DNA of 12,914 bases, taken from the NCBI GenBank assembly GCA_039817245.1, contig JBCBWF010000113.1:1-12914 (forward strand), given 5' to 3'. Position 1 is the stretch's first letter; each line of letters starts with the position of its first letter. Made by a program: the position numbers and the translations under genes. Below, in pieces: positions 5,781 through 12,431 of the stretch. Source of the DNA: Thermohalobaculum sp039817245 (GTDB lineage Bacteria; Pseudomonadota; Alphaproteobacteria; Rhodobacterales; Rhodobacteraceae). The notes beneath the pieces were generated by a model. The model ran no database searches and had not been told where the DNA came from. It was given only the letters and a program-made list of their open reading frames with translations.

Positions 5781-8232
5781 GAGTAGTCTCCGTGGTGTGA
5801 GGTGATGGGATCGGATCAGGTGCTTGGCCGAGTAATTCGACGGCCCAATCGAGATCGCGACGGGCGAGCCAGGCGGCGGCGAAACCGTCTCGCCCGTGTT
5901 CGACGAGGATGTCGGTGATGGCGGCGTGATCGGTCTTCGACGACGCGGCCGTGAAGGCGAGCGCGACTTCGCCGAGACCGAGCGAGAAAAGCCGATTGCC
6001 GCGGCGTGACTGGCAGTAATAGTCCCGCTTCGGCATGGCCCGTGCGACGATCTCGATCTGGCGTTCATTGAGCCCGAAGCGGCGGTAGATGTCTGCGATC
6101 TGCGGCTCGAAGGCGCGCTCGTTCGGCAGAAAGATTCGCGTTGGGCAGCTCTCGATGATGGCGGGCGCGATCGCGGAATTGTCGATATCGGCGAGCGATT
6201 GCGTGGCGAAGAGAACGGACGCGTTCTTCTTCCTCAGCGTCTTCAGCCACTCGCGGAGCTGGCCGCCGAAGGTGCCGTCATCGAGCGCCAGCCAGCCTTC
6301 GTCGACGATGATGAGGCTCGGCCGTCCGTCGAGACGATCTTCGATCCGATGGAACAGATAGGCGAGCACGGCGGGCGTCGCGGCCGACCCGATCAGCCCC
6401 TCAGTTTCAAAGGCTTGGAAGTCGGCCGTTCCGAGCTCTTCGGTTTCGGCGTCGAGCAAACGCCCGAAGGGGCCGCCAAGACAGAATGGCGCCAATGCCT
6501 GTTTGAGTTCGGTCGACTGCAAAAGAACGGAAAGCCCTGTGAGCGTTCGTTCTCCGACGGGCGCCGAGGCGAGCGATGTCAGCGCTGACCAGAGATGATC
6601 CCGCGCGACCGGGTCGATGGTGACGCCTTCACGCGCGATCAGGCCGGACAGCCAGTCCTGCGCCCAGGCGCGTTCGCCGACATCGTCGATGTTGCGCAAC
6701 GGCTGAAGCTGGACAGCGGCTTCGTCATCCGAGAGCGCGCCGGCGAGATCCTGCCAGTCGCCACCACAGGCGACGGTCGCGCAACGGATCGAGCCGCCGA
6801 AGTCGAAGGCGAAGACTTGGCTACGCCCGTAGCGGCGAAATTGCAGCGCCATCAACGCCAGCAACACGGATTTGCCCGAGCCGGTCGGACCGACGACCAG
6901 TGTGTGCCCGACGTCGCCGACATGAGGCGAAAAGCGGAACGGCGTCGAACCTTCGGTCTCCGCATAGAAGAGCGGAGGCCCAATTAGGTGATCGTTTCGC
7001 GGCGGTCCTGCCCAGACCGCCGAGATCGGGATCATGTGCACGAGATTGAGGGTGGAAACCGGCGGTTGGCGGACATTGGCGTAGAGATGGCCGGGCAGCG
7101 AACCGAGCCAGACCTCAATGGCGTTGAGGGTCTCGGGCATGCAGGTGAAGTCGCGGCCCTGAATGACCTTTTCGGCGGCTTTCAGCTTGGCGTCGGCGAC
7201 AGCCTCATCCTCATCCCAAACGGTCAGAGTGGCCGTGATGTAGGCGGCGCCGGCCATATCGGCGCCGAGCTCCTGCAATGCCTCATCGGCGTCGGCGGCC
7301 TTGTTCGCCGCGTCGCTATCGAGGAGCGTCGACGCCTCGTTGGTCATCACCTCTTTCAGGATCGCGGCTATGGATTTGCGCTTGGCGAACCATTGCCGGC
7401 GAATGCGCGTCAGCAGCTTGGTGGCATCGGTCTTGTCGAGGCAGATGGCGCGCGTGACCCAGCGATATTCGAAGGGTTGGCTGTTGAGCTCATCCAGCAG
7501 TCCCGGCCATGTAGCCGTGGGGAAGCCGATGATGGAGAGGCTGCGCAGATGCGCATCGCCAAGTCTCGGCGCCAGTCCGCCGACAAGCGCGCTATCGGCC
7601 AGGAACGCATCGAGATGCATCGGCGTTTCCGGCACGCGCACGCGCTGGCGGCGCGTCGACACGGTCGAATGCAGAAAGGTCAGGGTCTCTTCGTCGGAGA
7701 GCCAGGCGGCCTCCGGCATGAAGCCGTCGAGGAGATCGAGCAGACGATCCGTTCGCGCCGTAAAACTCTCGACATGCTCTTGCGGGTTGAGGCCGCTGTC
7801 TGGTGCGTCCTCATAGAGCCATCGCTCCGCCCGGCTCGTATCGTCGAGCGGCGGCATCCAGACGAAGGTCAGGAAGTAGCTGCTCTCGAAATGTCTCGAC
7901 GCATCTTCAAACTGGGCGCGTCGCTCCGCATCGACGAGCGCGGAGACCGGATCAGAAAATTCCGAGAGCGGATAATCGCGCGCCGGCGCCCGCTGCGCTT
8001 CGACGAACACCGCCCAGCCCGATCCGAGCCGGCGAAGGGCGTTATTGAGCCGGCCGGACACGGCGACGAGCTCTGACGGTGTCGCGGAGTCGAGGTCAGG
8101 CCCCCGAAACCGCGCGGTGCGTTGCAGACTGCCATCCTTGTTGAGGATGACGCCCTCCGCGACGAGCGCCGCCCACGGAAGAAAATCTGCGAGCAGCGAG
8201 GCGGTCGAGCGATATTCGGCGAGGCGCATCAT
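5773..8232 (-). CDS. trbE: TrbE, VirB4-family ATPase of the transfer apparatus
   Basis: An 819-residue VirB4/TrbE ATPase, full length for the family. The N-terminal CagE/TrbE/VirB domain (about 1-400) includes the early SGRLNNALRRLGSGWAVFVE block. The C-terminal RecA-like domain has Walker A GPTGSGKS at 448-455 after VGDVGHTLVV, and Walker B LIIVDEGW at 640-647 with the Asp-Glu pair at 644-645. It continues with FATQSLADIDNS (about 675-686), PTRIFLPNERA, and the late MPKRDYYCQSRRGNRLFSL block. No catalytic residue appears to be missing. TrbE sits at the inner membrane base and powers pilus biogenesis and substrate transfer with TrbB. The first of two adjacent ATGs (8232) is chosen, 3 nt after the trbD stop with CGGAG about 8 nt upstream. 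The 3' end overlaps trbJ by 8 nt. Confidence 0.97.
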   Translation of the reverse strand: MMRLAEYRSTASLLADFLPWAALVAEGVILNKDGSLQRTARFRGPDLDSATPSELVAVSGRLNNALRRLGSGWAVFVEAQRAPARDYPLSEFSDPVSALVDAERRAQFEDASRHFESSYFLTFVWMPPLDDTSRAERWLYEDAPDSGLNPQEHVESFTARTDRLLDLLDGFMPEAAWLSDEETLTFLHSTVSTRRQRVRVPETPMHLDAFLADSALVGGLAPRLGDAHLRSLSIIGFPTATWPGLLDELNSQPFEYRWVTRAICLDKTDATKLLTRIRRQWFAKRKSIAAILKEVMTNEASTLLDSDAANKAADADEALQELGADMAGAAYITATLTVWDEDEAVADAKLKAAEKVIQGRDFTCMPETLNAIEVWLGSLPGHLYANVRQPPVSTLNLVHMIPISAVWAGPPRNDHLIGPPLFYAETEGSTPFRFSPHVGDVGHTLVVGPTGSGKSVLLALMALQFRRYGRSQVFAFDFGGSIRCATVACGGDWQDLAGALSDDEAAVQLQPLRNIDDVGERAWAQDWLSGLIAREGVTIDPVARDHLWSALTSLASAPVGERTLTGLSVLLQSTELKQALAPFCLGGPFGRLLDAETEELGTADFQAFETEGLIGSAATPAVLAYLFHRIEDRLDGRPSLIIVDEGWLALDDGTFGGQLREWLKTLRKKNASVLFATQSLADIDNSAIAPAIIESCPTRIFLPNERAFEPQIADIYRRFGLNERQIEIVARAMPKRDYYCQSRRGNRLFSLGLGEVALAFTAASSKTDHAAITDILVEHGRDGFAAAWLARRDLDWAVELLGQAPDPIPSPHTTETTHA
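5787..5791 (-). promoter_or_regulatory. Ribosome-binding site deciding the trbJ start
   Basis: GGAGA lies 6 nt before ATG 5780, inside the last codons of trbE. With the signal peptide it fixes the trbJ start and rules out the longer open frame reaching 6068. Confidence 0.65.
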
Positions 8233-8235
8233 CGC

Positions 8236-8505
8236 TCAGACTCCGAACCAGGTTGGGAAACGAAGGTGCCGCCGGGCGACATCGACGATCTGGGCGTCGC
8301 GTTTTGCGGCCCAGACCGCGAGGAGATGACCGACAAGCCAGAGCGCGATCCCAACAGCCCAGAGCCTGAGCCCGAGTCCGACGGCCGCTGCGAGCGTGCC
8401 GTTGGCGATGGCGACCGTTCGGGGCGCGCCGCCGAGCAGGATCGGTTCGATCAAGGCGCGGTGGACGGGCGCGTAAAAGCCCGGAATGTCGGTCAGCTCC
8501 CGCAT
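8236..8505 (-). CDS. trbD: TrbD, VirB3-like inner-membrane protein
   Basis: An 89-residue VirB3/TrbD protein. The N-terminal HRALIEPILLGGAPR motif (15-29) is the family signature, followed by a hydrophobic region (about 30-66) that can make two closely spaced membrane segments, and a basic, aromatic tail ending FPTWFGV. VirB3 proteins work next to the VirB4 ATPase at the inner membrane and are needed for pilus assembly; here trbE follows directly. The start ATG overlaps the trbC stop by one nt (TGATG), with GGAG about 10 nt upstream. Confidence 0.94.
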   Translation of the reverse strand: MRELTDIPGFYAPVHRALIEPILLGGAPRTVAIANGTLAAAVGLGLRLWAVGIALWLVGHLLAVWAAKRDAQIVDVARRHLRFPTWFGV

Positions 8506-8834
8506 CAGATCAGCGCTCCGCCGCCGAACGAGAAGAAGGACAGGAAGAAGCTCGACGCCGCGAAGGCGATGGAGAGGCCGAAGACGATCTGCACAAGGCG
8601 GCGAAAACCGCCAGAGGTGTCGCCGAAGGCGAGCGTCAATCCTGTGATGATGATGATGATCACCGCGACGATCTTGGCGACCGGCCCTTCAATGGATTCC
8701 AGGATTGACTGGAGCGGCGCCTCCCAGGGCATGCCCGATCCCGCCGCATGGGCGGGCGCGACAAGCAGAAGGCTGAACGCAAGCGCCGTCGCGTAAAGCG
8801 GCCAGCGCGGATAGAGGATGGTGGTTTTGGTCAT
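8505..8834 (-). CDS. trbC: TrbC, VirB2-like conjugative pilin precursor
   Basis: A 109-residue VirB2/TrbC prepilin. It has an N-terminal signal peptide with hydrophobic core about 13-26 and likely cleavage after AHA at 28-30. A mature pilin of about 79 residues follows, with two hydrophobic helices (about 53-70 and 81-103) separated by a short polar loop, GDTSGGFRR, the pilin hallmark. The first helix contains five consecutive Ile codons (59-63), encoded by an in-phase triplet repeat. RP4 TrbC pilin is trimmed and cyclised by TraF; no traF-like protease gene is in this window, so cyclisation cannot be judged. ATG 8834 overlaps the trbB stop (ATGA) and has AGGAGA about 7-8 nt upstream. Confidence 0.95.
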   Translation of the reverse strand: MTKTTILYPRWPLYATALAFSLLLVAPAHAAGSGMPWEAPLQSILESIEGPVAKIVAVIIIIITGLTLAFGDTSGGFRRLVQIVFGLSIAFAASSFFLSFFSFGGGALI

Positions 8835-9814
8835 GGATGATCTCCTGTCTGGGGGTGAAGAAGCGGTTGGATTCGGTAGTCCCCGGTCGCATCGAGGCCC
8901 TCGACGCGAGCGAGTTCGGAAAGCCGGCGCACCGATCCGCGTCCCGACAGGACGGCGATCAGGTCGATCGTCTCGGCGATCATCGCGCGGGGCACGGTGA
9001 CGACGGCTTCCTGGATGAGCTGTTCGAGGCGGCGCAGCGCGCCGAGCGCCGAACCGGCATGGATGGTGCCGATGCCGCCGGGATGGCCTGTGCCCCAGGC
9101 TTTGAGGAGATCGAGCGCCTCAGCGCCGCGGACCTCTCCGATGGGAATACGATCAGGCCGCAGGCGGAGCGAGGAGCGAACGAGATCGGAGAGCGACGCC
9201 ACGCCATCCTTGGTCCGCAGAGCGACAAGGTTGGGCGTCAGGCATTGGAGCTCGCGTGTGTCCTCGATTAGAACGACGCGGTCGGAGGATTTGGCGACTT
9301 CTGCCAGCAATGCATTGGTGAGCGTGGTCTTGCCGGTCGAGGTGCCGCCAGCGACAAGGATGTTGGCGCGGGATGTGATGGCGTCGCACAATTTCGCCGC
9401 CGCATCGTCTGGCATGATCCCGGCGCGGACATAGTCTTCGAGCGTGAAGACGGCGACGGCCGGCTTGCGGATCGCGAAGACAGGCGCGGCGGCGACCGGC
9501 GGCAACAGCCCCTCGAACCGCTCCCCCGTTCCTGGTAGCTCTGCGGACACGCGCGGGGATCCCGCATGGACTTCTGCGCCGACATGGTGCGCGACCAGAC
9601 GGACGATGCGCTCGCCGTCAACGGCGGAGAGCTCTACCCCCGTGTCGGCAAGGCCTTCGCTCAGCCGGTCGACCCAGAGGCGGCCATCCGGATTGAGCAT
9701 GACCTCGACAACCGCAGGGTCTTCGAGCCATGCGGCGACGTCGGTCCCTAAGGCGGTCCTGAGCATGCGTGCGCCACGGGCGAGCGCTTCGGATTTGAAT
9801 GTGTGGACGGTCAT
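8831..9814 (-). CDS. trbB: TrbB, VirB11-family secretion ATPase
   Basis: A 327-residue hexameric traffic ATPase of the VirB11/PulE superfamily, with all expected motifs. The N-terminal domain (about 15-120) starts with MLRTALGTDVAAWLEDPAVVEVMLN. Walker A GGTSTGKT is at 156-163, the Asp box IEDTRELQ at 183-190, Walker B-like IPIGEVRGAEAL at 223-234, and the His box GTGHPGGIGTIHAG at 241-254. It works at the cytoplasmic base of the channel, switching TrbE between pilus assembly and DNA transfer. It is the first gene of the trb block, following the 162-bp gap. The start ATG 9814 has only GGGG 6 nt upstream as a possible ribosome-binding site, and this lies in a predicted hairpin. Confidence 0.96.
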   Translation of the reverse strand: MTVHTFKSEALARGARMLRTALGTDVAAWLEDPAVVEVMLNPDGRLWVDRLSEGLADTGVELSAVDGERIVRLVAHHVGAEVHAGSPRVSAELPGTGERFEGLLPPVAAAPVFAIRKPAVAVFTLEDYVRAGIMPDDAAAKLCDAITSRANILVAGGTSTGKTTLTNALLAEVAKSSDRVVLIEDTRELQCLTPNLVALRTKDGVASLSDLVRSSLRLRPDRIPIGEVRGAEALDLLKAWGTGHPGGIGTIHAGSALGALRRLEQLIQEAVVTVPRAMIAETIDLIAVLSGRGSVRRLSELARVEGLDATGDYRIQPLLHPQTGDHP

Positions 9815-9820
9815 TGGCGG

Positions 9821-9840
9821 CCCCGCGTTTGATTACGGGG
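9821..9840 (-). promoter_or_regulatory. Hairpin that could hide the trbB ribosome-binding site
   Basis: On the minus strand the arms CCCCG and CGGGG (6 bp with a U-G pair, 8-nt loop) lie just ahead of trbB. The 3' arm carries GGGG, the only Shine-Dalgarno-like sequence 6 nt before ATG 9814. If the hairpin forms in the mRNA, ribosome access to the first gene of the block would be limited. No conservation data are available here. Confidence 0.3.
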
Positions 9841-9845
9841 TCGAT

Positions 9846-9874
9846 TAAGAAGACCGTTAAAGGCTCATCGGCAA
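9846..9874 (-). promoter_or_regulatory. Weak candidate promoter for trbB
   Basis: On the minus strand TTGCCG (9874-9869), 17 nt, then TTCTTA (9851-9846) resembles a -35/-10 pair, with partial matches only. Transcription would begin close to the hairpin at 9821-9840, about 10-15 nt downstream of the palindrome's nearest element. The match is poor enough that chance is a fair explanation. Confidence 0.2.
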
Positions 9875-9886
9875 CAGCTTAGAAGG

Positions 9887-9901
9887 CGTAGTAGTACTAC
9901 G
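9887..9901. promoter_or_regulatory. Palindrome CGTAGTA-G-TACTACG, candidate operator
   Basis: The two 7-bp arms are exact inverted complements around one central base. The site sits about 75 bp before trbB in the AT-richer gap and contains no coding sequence. A perfect dyad of this size in a short gap is more likely a protein-binding site than an accident. The nearest candidate ligands are the CopG-like protein and possibly DUF2274. It does not resemble the 18-bp tra box bound by TraR in Agrobacterium. Confidence 0.5.
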
Positions 9902-9976
9902 GCGTGCAACGGCAGGAGAAAGCGAAAATCGGCCGGAACAGGTCAGTTCAAGATATCTGGGAAACAGCCTTTAGGC

Positions 9977-10390
9977 TTACTCTTTCGGTGTGAAATCTTG
10001 CGAAACTTCTTTGGCGAAGGTGCTCCCCTTCGCCAGCCGCCTTCCGAGCGTCTCCACAAAGCCTTCATACCGCTCGCGGCCTTTCGCCTGCGCGGCGTCA
10101 CGCATCGTGTCCGGCAGCGGTGGGGTTGTCGTGAGCCAGAACCGGACAAACAGAGCGACCGCTTCGTTGCCGATGGTCACATCCCGCTCAAGCCGTTCGA
10201 CGGCGCGAGTCAGCCGATCGAGACGCCGCGTGATCGCTGCCTCACGCTGATCGGCGGCGTCCGGTGAGAGATAGGAGGCCAGCGCCGCTTCCACGATCTG
10301 AGATTTCGACACATTGCGCCGCGCCGCCAGCGCGTCGAGCTCCGTTGACAGCGTAGGATCGAAATAAACATTGAGCCGATCTTTCTTCAT
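9977..10390 (-). CDS. CopG-like ribbon-helix-helix protein between traG and trbB
   Basis: A 137-residue protein with an N-terminal ribbon-helix-helix domain: strand RLNVYFD (5-11), helix PTLSTELDALAARRN, and second helix VSKSQIVEAALASYL (27-41). The remainder is larger than in simple CopG repressors: a charged coiled-coil-like stretch (about 47-72, with RRLDRLTRAVERLERD), a short hydrophobic segment FVRFWLTTTPPLP, and a basic helix with GRERYEGFVETLGRRLAKG. Proteins of this kind sit between traG and trbB in many alphaproteobacterial elements and are usually labelled CopG regulators. A relaxosome accessory role, as for other conjugative RHH proteins, is equally possible. ATG 10390 is preferred over TTG 10402 because GAGG lies 6 nt upstream, overlapping the traG stop. 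Confidence 0.88.
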   Translation of the reverse strand: MKKDRLNVYFDPTLSTELDALAARRNVSKSQIVEAALASYLSPDAADQREAAITRRLDRLTRAVERLERDVTIGNEAVALFVRFWLTTTPPLPDTMRDAAQAKGRERYEGFVETLGRRLAKGSTFAKEVSQDFTPKE

Positions 10391-10396
10391 GGCGAG

Positions 10397-10400
10397 CCTC
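10397..10400 (-). promoter_or_regulatory. Ribosome-binding site deciding the CopG-like start
   Basis: GAGG lies 6 nt before ATG 10390 and overlaps the traG TGA. This favours the ATG over the in-frame TTG 12 nt upstream, which would leave no room for this site. Confidence 0.6.
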
Positions 10401-12408
10401 AAAGATCGATGCCGTCATCGGGATCAAGCGAGGCCTGCCGGGCGATGCTGCGGAATCGGCCCTGCATTTGGCGAGCGCGCTGAGCATCGTCATCCGGTTC
10501 GTCATCGAGCCCCGCGAACTCCTCTCGCGCCGACTGCGCCGGTTCCGGTGCGATGTCTTCGTGTTCGGGCAGTTCAGGCTCGCGGCGAATTCCCCCATCG
10601 GCGTCTTCGCCCGTATCGCTGGACGTCTTCTTCCGGGGCTTGGGCACCGCGATCGGCGTCCGGCCGCTCCAGTCATCCGTCGTCAACTGATCCGGTGTCG
10701 TTGGTTCGGCACTCAACTCTGGCGGTGACAGGATGCGTGTCTTGAGCTGCGGGTCGGCAAAGTAGCGCGCCTTCTTCCCGCGAACTGGTGGCGCGCCAGA
10801 GACGAGCACGATTTCATCATCCGGCGGTAATTGCATGATCTCGCCGGGCGTCAGCAAAGGCCGCGCGGTCTCTTGGCGGGAGACCATGAGATGGCCGAGC
10901 CAGGGCGACAATCTGTGCCCGGCGTAGTTTTTCATCGCCCGCATCTCGGTCGCCGTGCCGAGGGCGTCGGACACGCGCTTGGCGGTGCGCTCGTCATTGG
11001 TCGCGAAACTTACCCGCACATGGCAGTTGTCGAGGATGGCGTTGTTCTGGCCGTAGGCCTTCTCGATCTGATTGAGTGACTGCGCGATCAGAAAGGCTTT
11101 CAGACCATAGCCCGCCATGAAGGCGAGCTGGCTCTCGAAGAAATCGAGACGCCCGAGCGCCGGAAATTCGTCGAGCATTAGCAACAGGCGGTGACGCTTG
11201 CGGTTGGCGTTCAACTCTTCTGTCAGTCTGCGTCCGATCTGGTTCAGCACAAGCCGGACGAGCGGCTTTGTGCGGCTGATGTCGGAGGGCGGTACGACGA
11301 GATAGAGGGTGGTCGGCCGTGCGCCGGAGACCAGATCCTTGATCCGCCATTCGCAACGGCTGGTGACCTTGGCGACGACGGGATCGCGATAGAGGCCCAG
11401 AAAACTCATCGCCGTGGACAGGACGCCAGAGCGTTCGTTCTCCGACTTGTTGAGGAGTTCTCGCGCCGCCTGCGCCACGACAGGGTGCGGCCGGTCGCCA
11501 AGATGCGGGGTGCGCATCATCGCCGCAAGCGTCGCCTCGATCGGCCGGCCCGGATCAGAGAGGAAGGCGGCGACGCCGGCGAGCGTCTTGTCGGCCTCTG
11601 CATAGAGGACGTGAAGTATCGCGCCGACGAGCAGCGAATGGCTGGTCTTCTCCCAATGGTTCCGGCGTTCGAGCAGGCCTTCGGGATCCACCAGGATGTC
11701 GGCGACGTTCTGGACGTCGCGCACTTCGCTGTCGCCTCGCCGGACTTCGAGCAGCGGATTGTAAGCCGCGCTCTTCGGATTGGTCGGATCGAACAGGATT
11801 GTGCGGGTGAACCGCGCCCGCCATCCGGCCGTGAGCTGCCAGTTCTCGCCCTTGATGTCATGCACGATTGCCGAGCCCGGCCAGGTCAGGAGACTCGGCA
11901 CGACGAGGCCGACGCCCTTGCCGCTGCGGGTCGGCGCGAAGCAGAGCACATGCTCCGGGCCGTCATGGCGGAGGTAGTGGTTTTCGAAGCGGCCGAGCAC
12001 GACGCCGTCCGCGGCAAGCAGCCCGGACGATTCAACGTCTCTTCTCTCCGCCCAGCGGGCTGAGCCATAGGTGGTGACGTCGCGCGCCTCGCGAGCCCGG
12101 AGCACGGAGAGGAAAATCGCGACACCGATCGCGGCGATCCCGCCGCTGCCCGCGATGATCGCGCCTTCGACGAACACACGCGGCGCATAGGCGTCGTAGA
12201 AATACCACCAGACGAAGAAGCTCCAGGGCGGATAGATCGGCCATCCGAGAATGTCCGTTGCCTGCGCGCCGAGCTGAGGCTGAAAGCCGAGCCGCCATGC
12301 GGTCCACTGTGTTGCGGCCCAGATGAAACCGACCACAACGAGCGAGACGATGATGATCTGGCCCCAGAGGATTTTGGTGGCTTGTGTTGGCTGTGTCTTG
12401 ATCGGCAT
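10399..12408 (-). CDS. traG: TraG, VirD4-type coupling ATPase (T4CP)
   Basis: A 669-residue TraG/VirD4 coupling protein that brings the relaxase-DNA complex to the channel. The N-terminal membrane domain has a helix at about 16-34, an aromatic-rich segment (PWSFFVWWYFY) near 61-71, and a helix at about 80-104. It is followed by YGSARWA, the usual start of the cytoplasmic part. Walker A APTRSGKG is at 158-165, with the following LVVPSLLTWPGSAIVHDIKG block; Walker B LLLMLDEFPALGRL is at 408-421, and FLIAQSLNQIEKAYG follows at about 439-453. The tail beyond about 590 is acidic and probably disordered. The frame is open upstream to 12540, but ATG 12408 has AAGGA 6 nt upstream, avoids overlap with the relaxase, and starts directly before the membrane helix. 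The next gene begins 8 nt after its stop. Confidence 0.96.
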   Translation of the reverse strand: MPIKTQPTQATKILWGQIIIVSLVVVGFIWAATQWTAWRLGFQPQLGAQATDILGWPIYPPWSFFVWWYFYDAYAPRVFVEGAIIAGSGGIAAIGVAIFLSVLRAREARDVTTYGSARWAERRDVESSGLLAADGVVLGRFENHYLRHDGPEHVLCFAPTRSGKGVGLVVPSLLTWPGSAIVHDIKGENWQLTAGWRARFTRTILFDPTNPKSAAYNPLLEVRRGDSEVRDVQNVADILVDPEGLLERRNHWEKTSHSLLVGAILHVLYAEADKTLAGVAAFLSDPGRPIEATLAAMMRTPHLGDRPHPVVAQAARELLNKSENERSGVLSTAMSFLGLYRDPVVAKVTSRCEWRIKDLVSGARPTTLYLVVPPSDISRTKPLVRLVLNQIGRRLTEELNANRKRHRLLLMLDEFPALGRLDFFESQLAFMAGYGLKAFLIAQSLNQIEKAYGQNNAILDNCHVRVSFATNDERTAKRVSDALGTATEMRAMKNYAGHRLSPWLGHLMVSRQETARPLLTPGEIMQLPPDDEIVLVSGAPPVRGKKARYFADPQLKTRILSPPELSAEPTTPDQLTTDDWSGRTPIAVPKPRKKTSSDTGEDADGGIRREPELPEHEDIAPEPAQSAREEFAGLDDEPDDDAQRARQMQGRFRSIARQASLDPDDGIDL

Positions 12409-12414
12409 GTGTTT

Positions 12415-12421
12415 TCCTTCC
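12415..12421 (-). promoter_or_regulatory. Ribosome-binding site deciding the traG start
   Basis: GGAAGGA ends 6 nt before ATG 12408 in the 23-nt relaxase-traG gap. This supports the shorter traG start over the in-frame ATG at 12540 inside the relaxase gene. Confidence 0.65.
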
Positions 12422-12431
12422 GGGGCAATGC

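Larger units (their letters stand above)
9815..9976. other. Intergenic region upstream of the trb block
   Basis: This 162-bp gap between the CopG-like gene and trbB is the only intergenic space over 25 bp in the window. By count it is about 50% GC over 9841-9960, well below the flanking genes. It contains a 7+1+7 bp palindrome (9887-9901), an 8-bp AGATATCT palindrome (9951-9958), a GAAC-N6-GTTC pair (9936-9949), a weak promoter-like pair and a hairpin next to the trbB start. A short AGCC-TTTA-GGCT hairpin (9966-9977) touches the CopG stop but has no good T-run, so it is not a convincing terminator. Its most likely role is the promoter and control region of the trb block, but no site here is proven. 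Confidence 0.6.

Noticed and set aside
5781..6068. Upstream extension of trbJ
   Set aside because: Lies within trbE in another frame, is Ser/Pro/Arg-rich, and the signal peptide and ribosome-binding site place the start at 5780.
6988..8076. Long plus-strand open frame (362 codons) opposite trbE
   Set aside because: Antisense shadow of a full-length, motif-complete trbE in GC-rich DNA; its translation is Arg/Gly-rich and resembles no family I recognise.
9815..9976. The gap as oriT or as a TraR-type tra box site
   Set aside because: No nic-like sequence that I recognise and no match to the 18-bp tra box dyad; oriT of such elements is expected near the relaxase gene, outside the window.
9966..9977. 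AGCC-TTTA-GGCT hairpin as a terminator after the CopG-like gene
   Set aside because: Stem of only 4-5 bp with a poor T-run (GTTT); not credible as an intrinsic terminator.
11191..12063. Plus-strand open frame (290 codons) opposite traG
   Set aside because: Antisense to the conserved TraG ATPase domain; no family resemblance.
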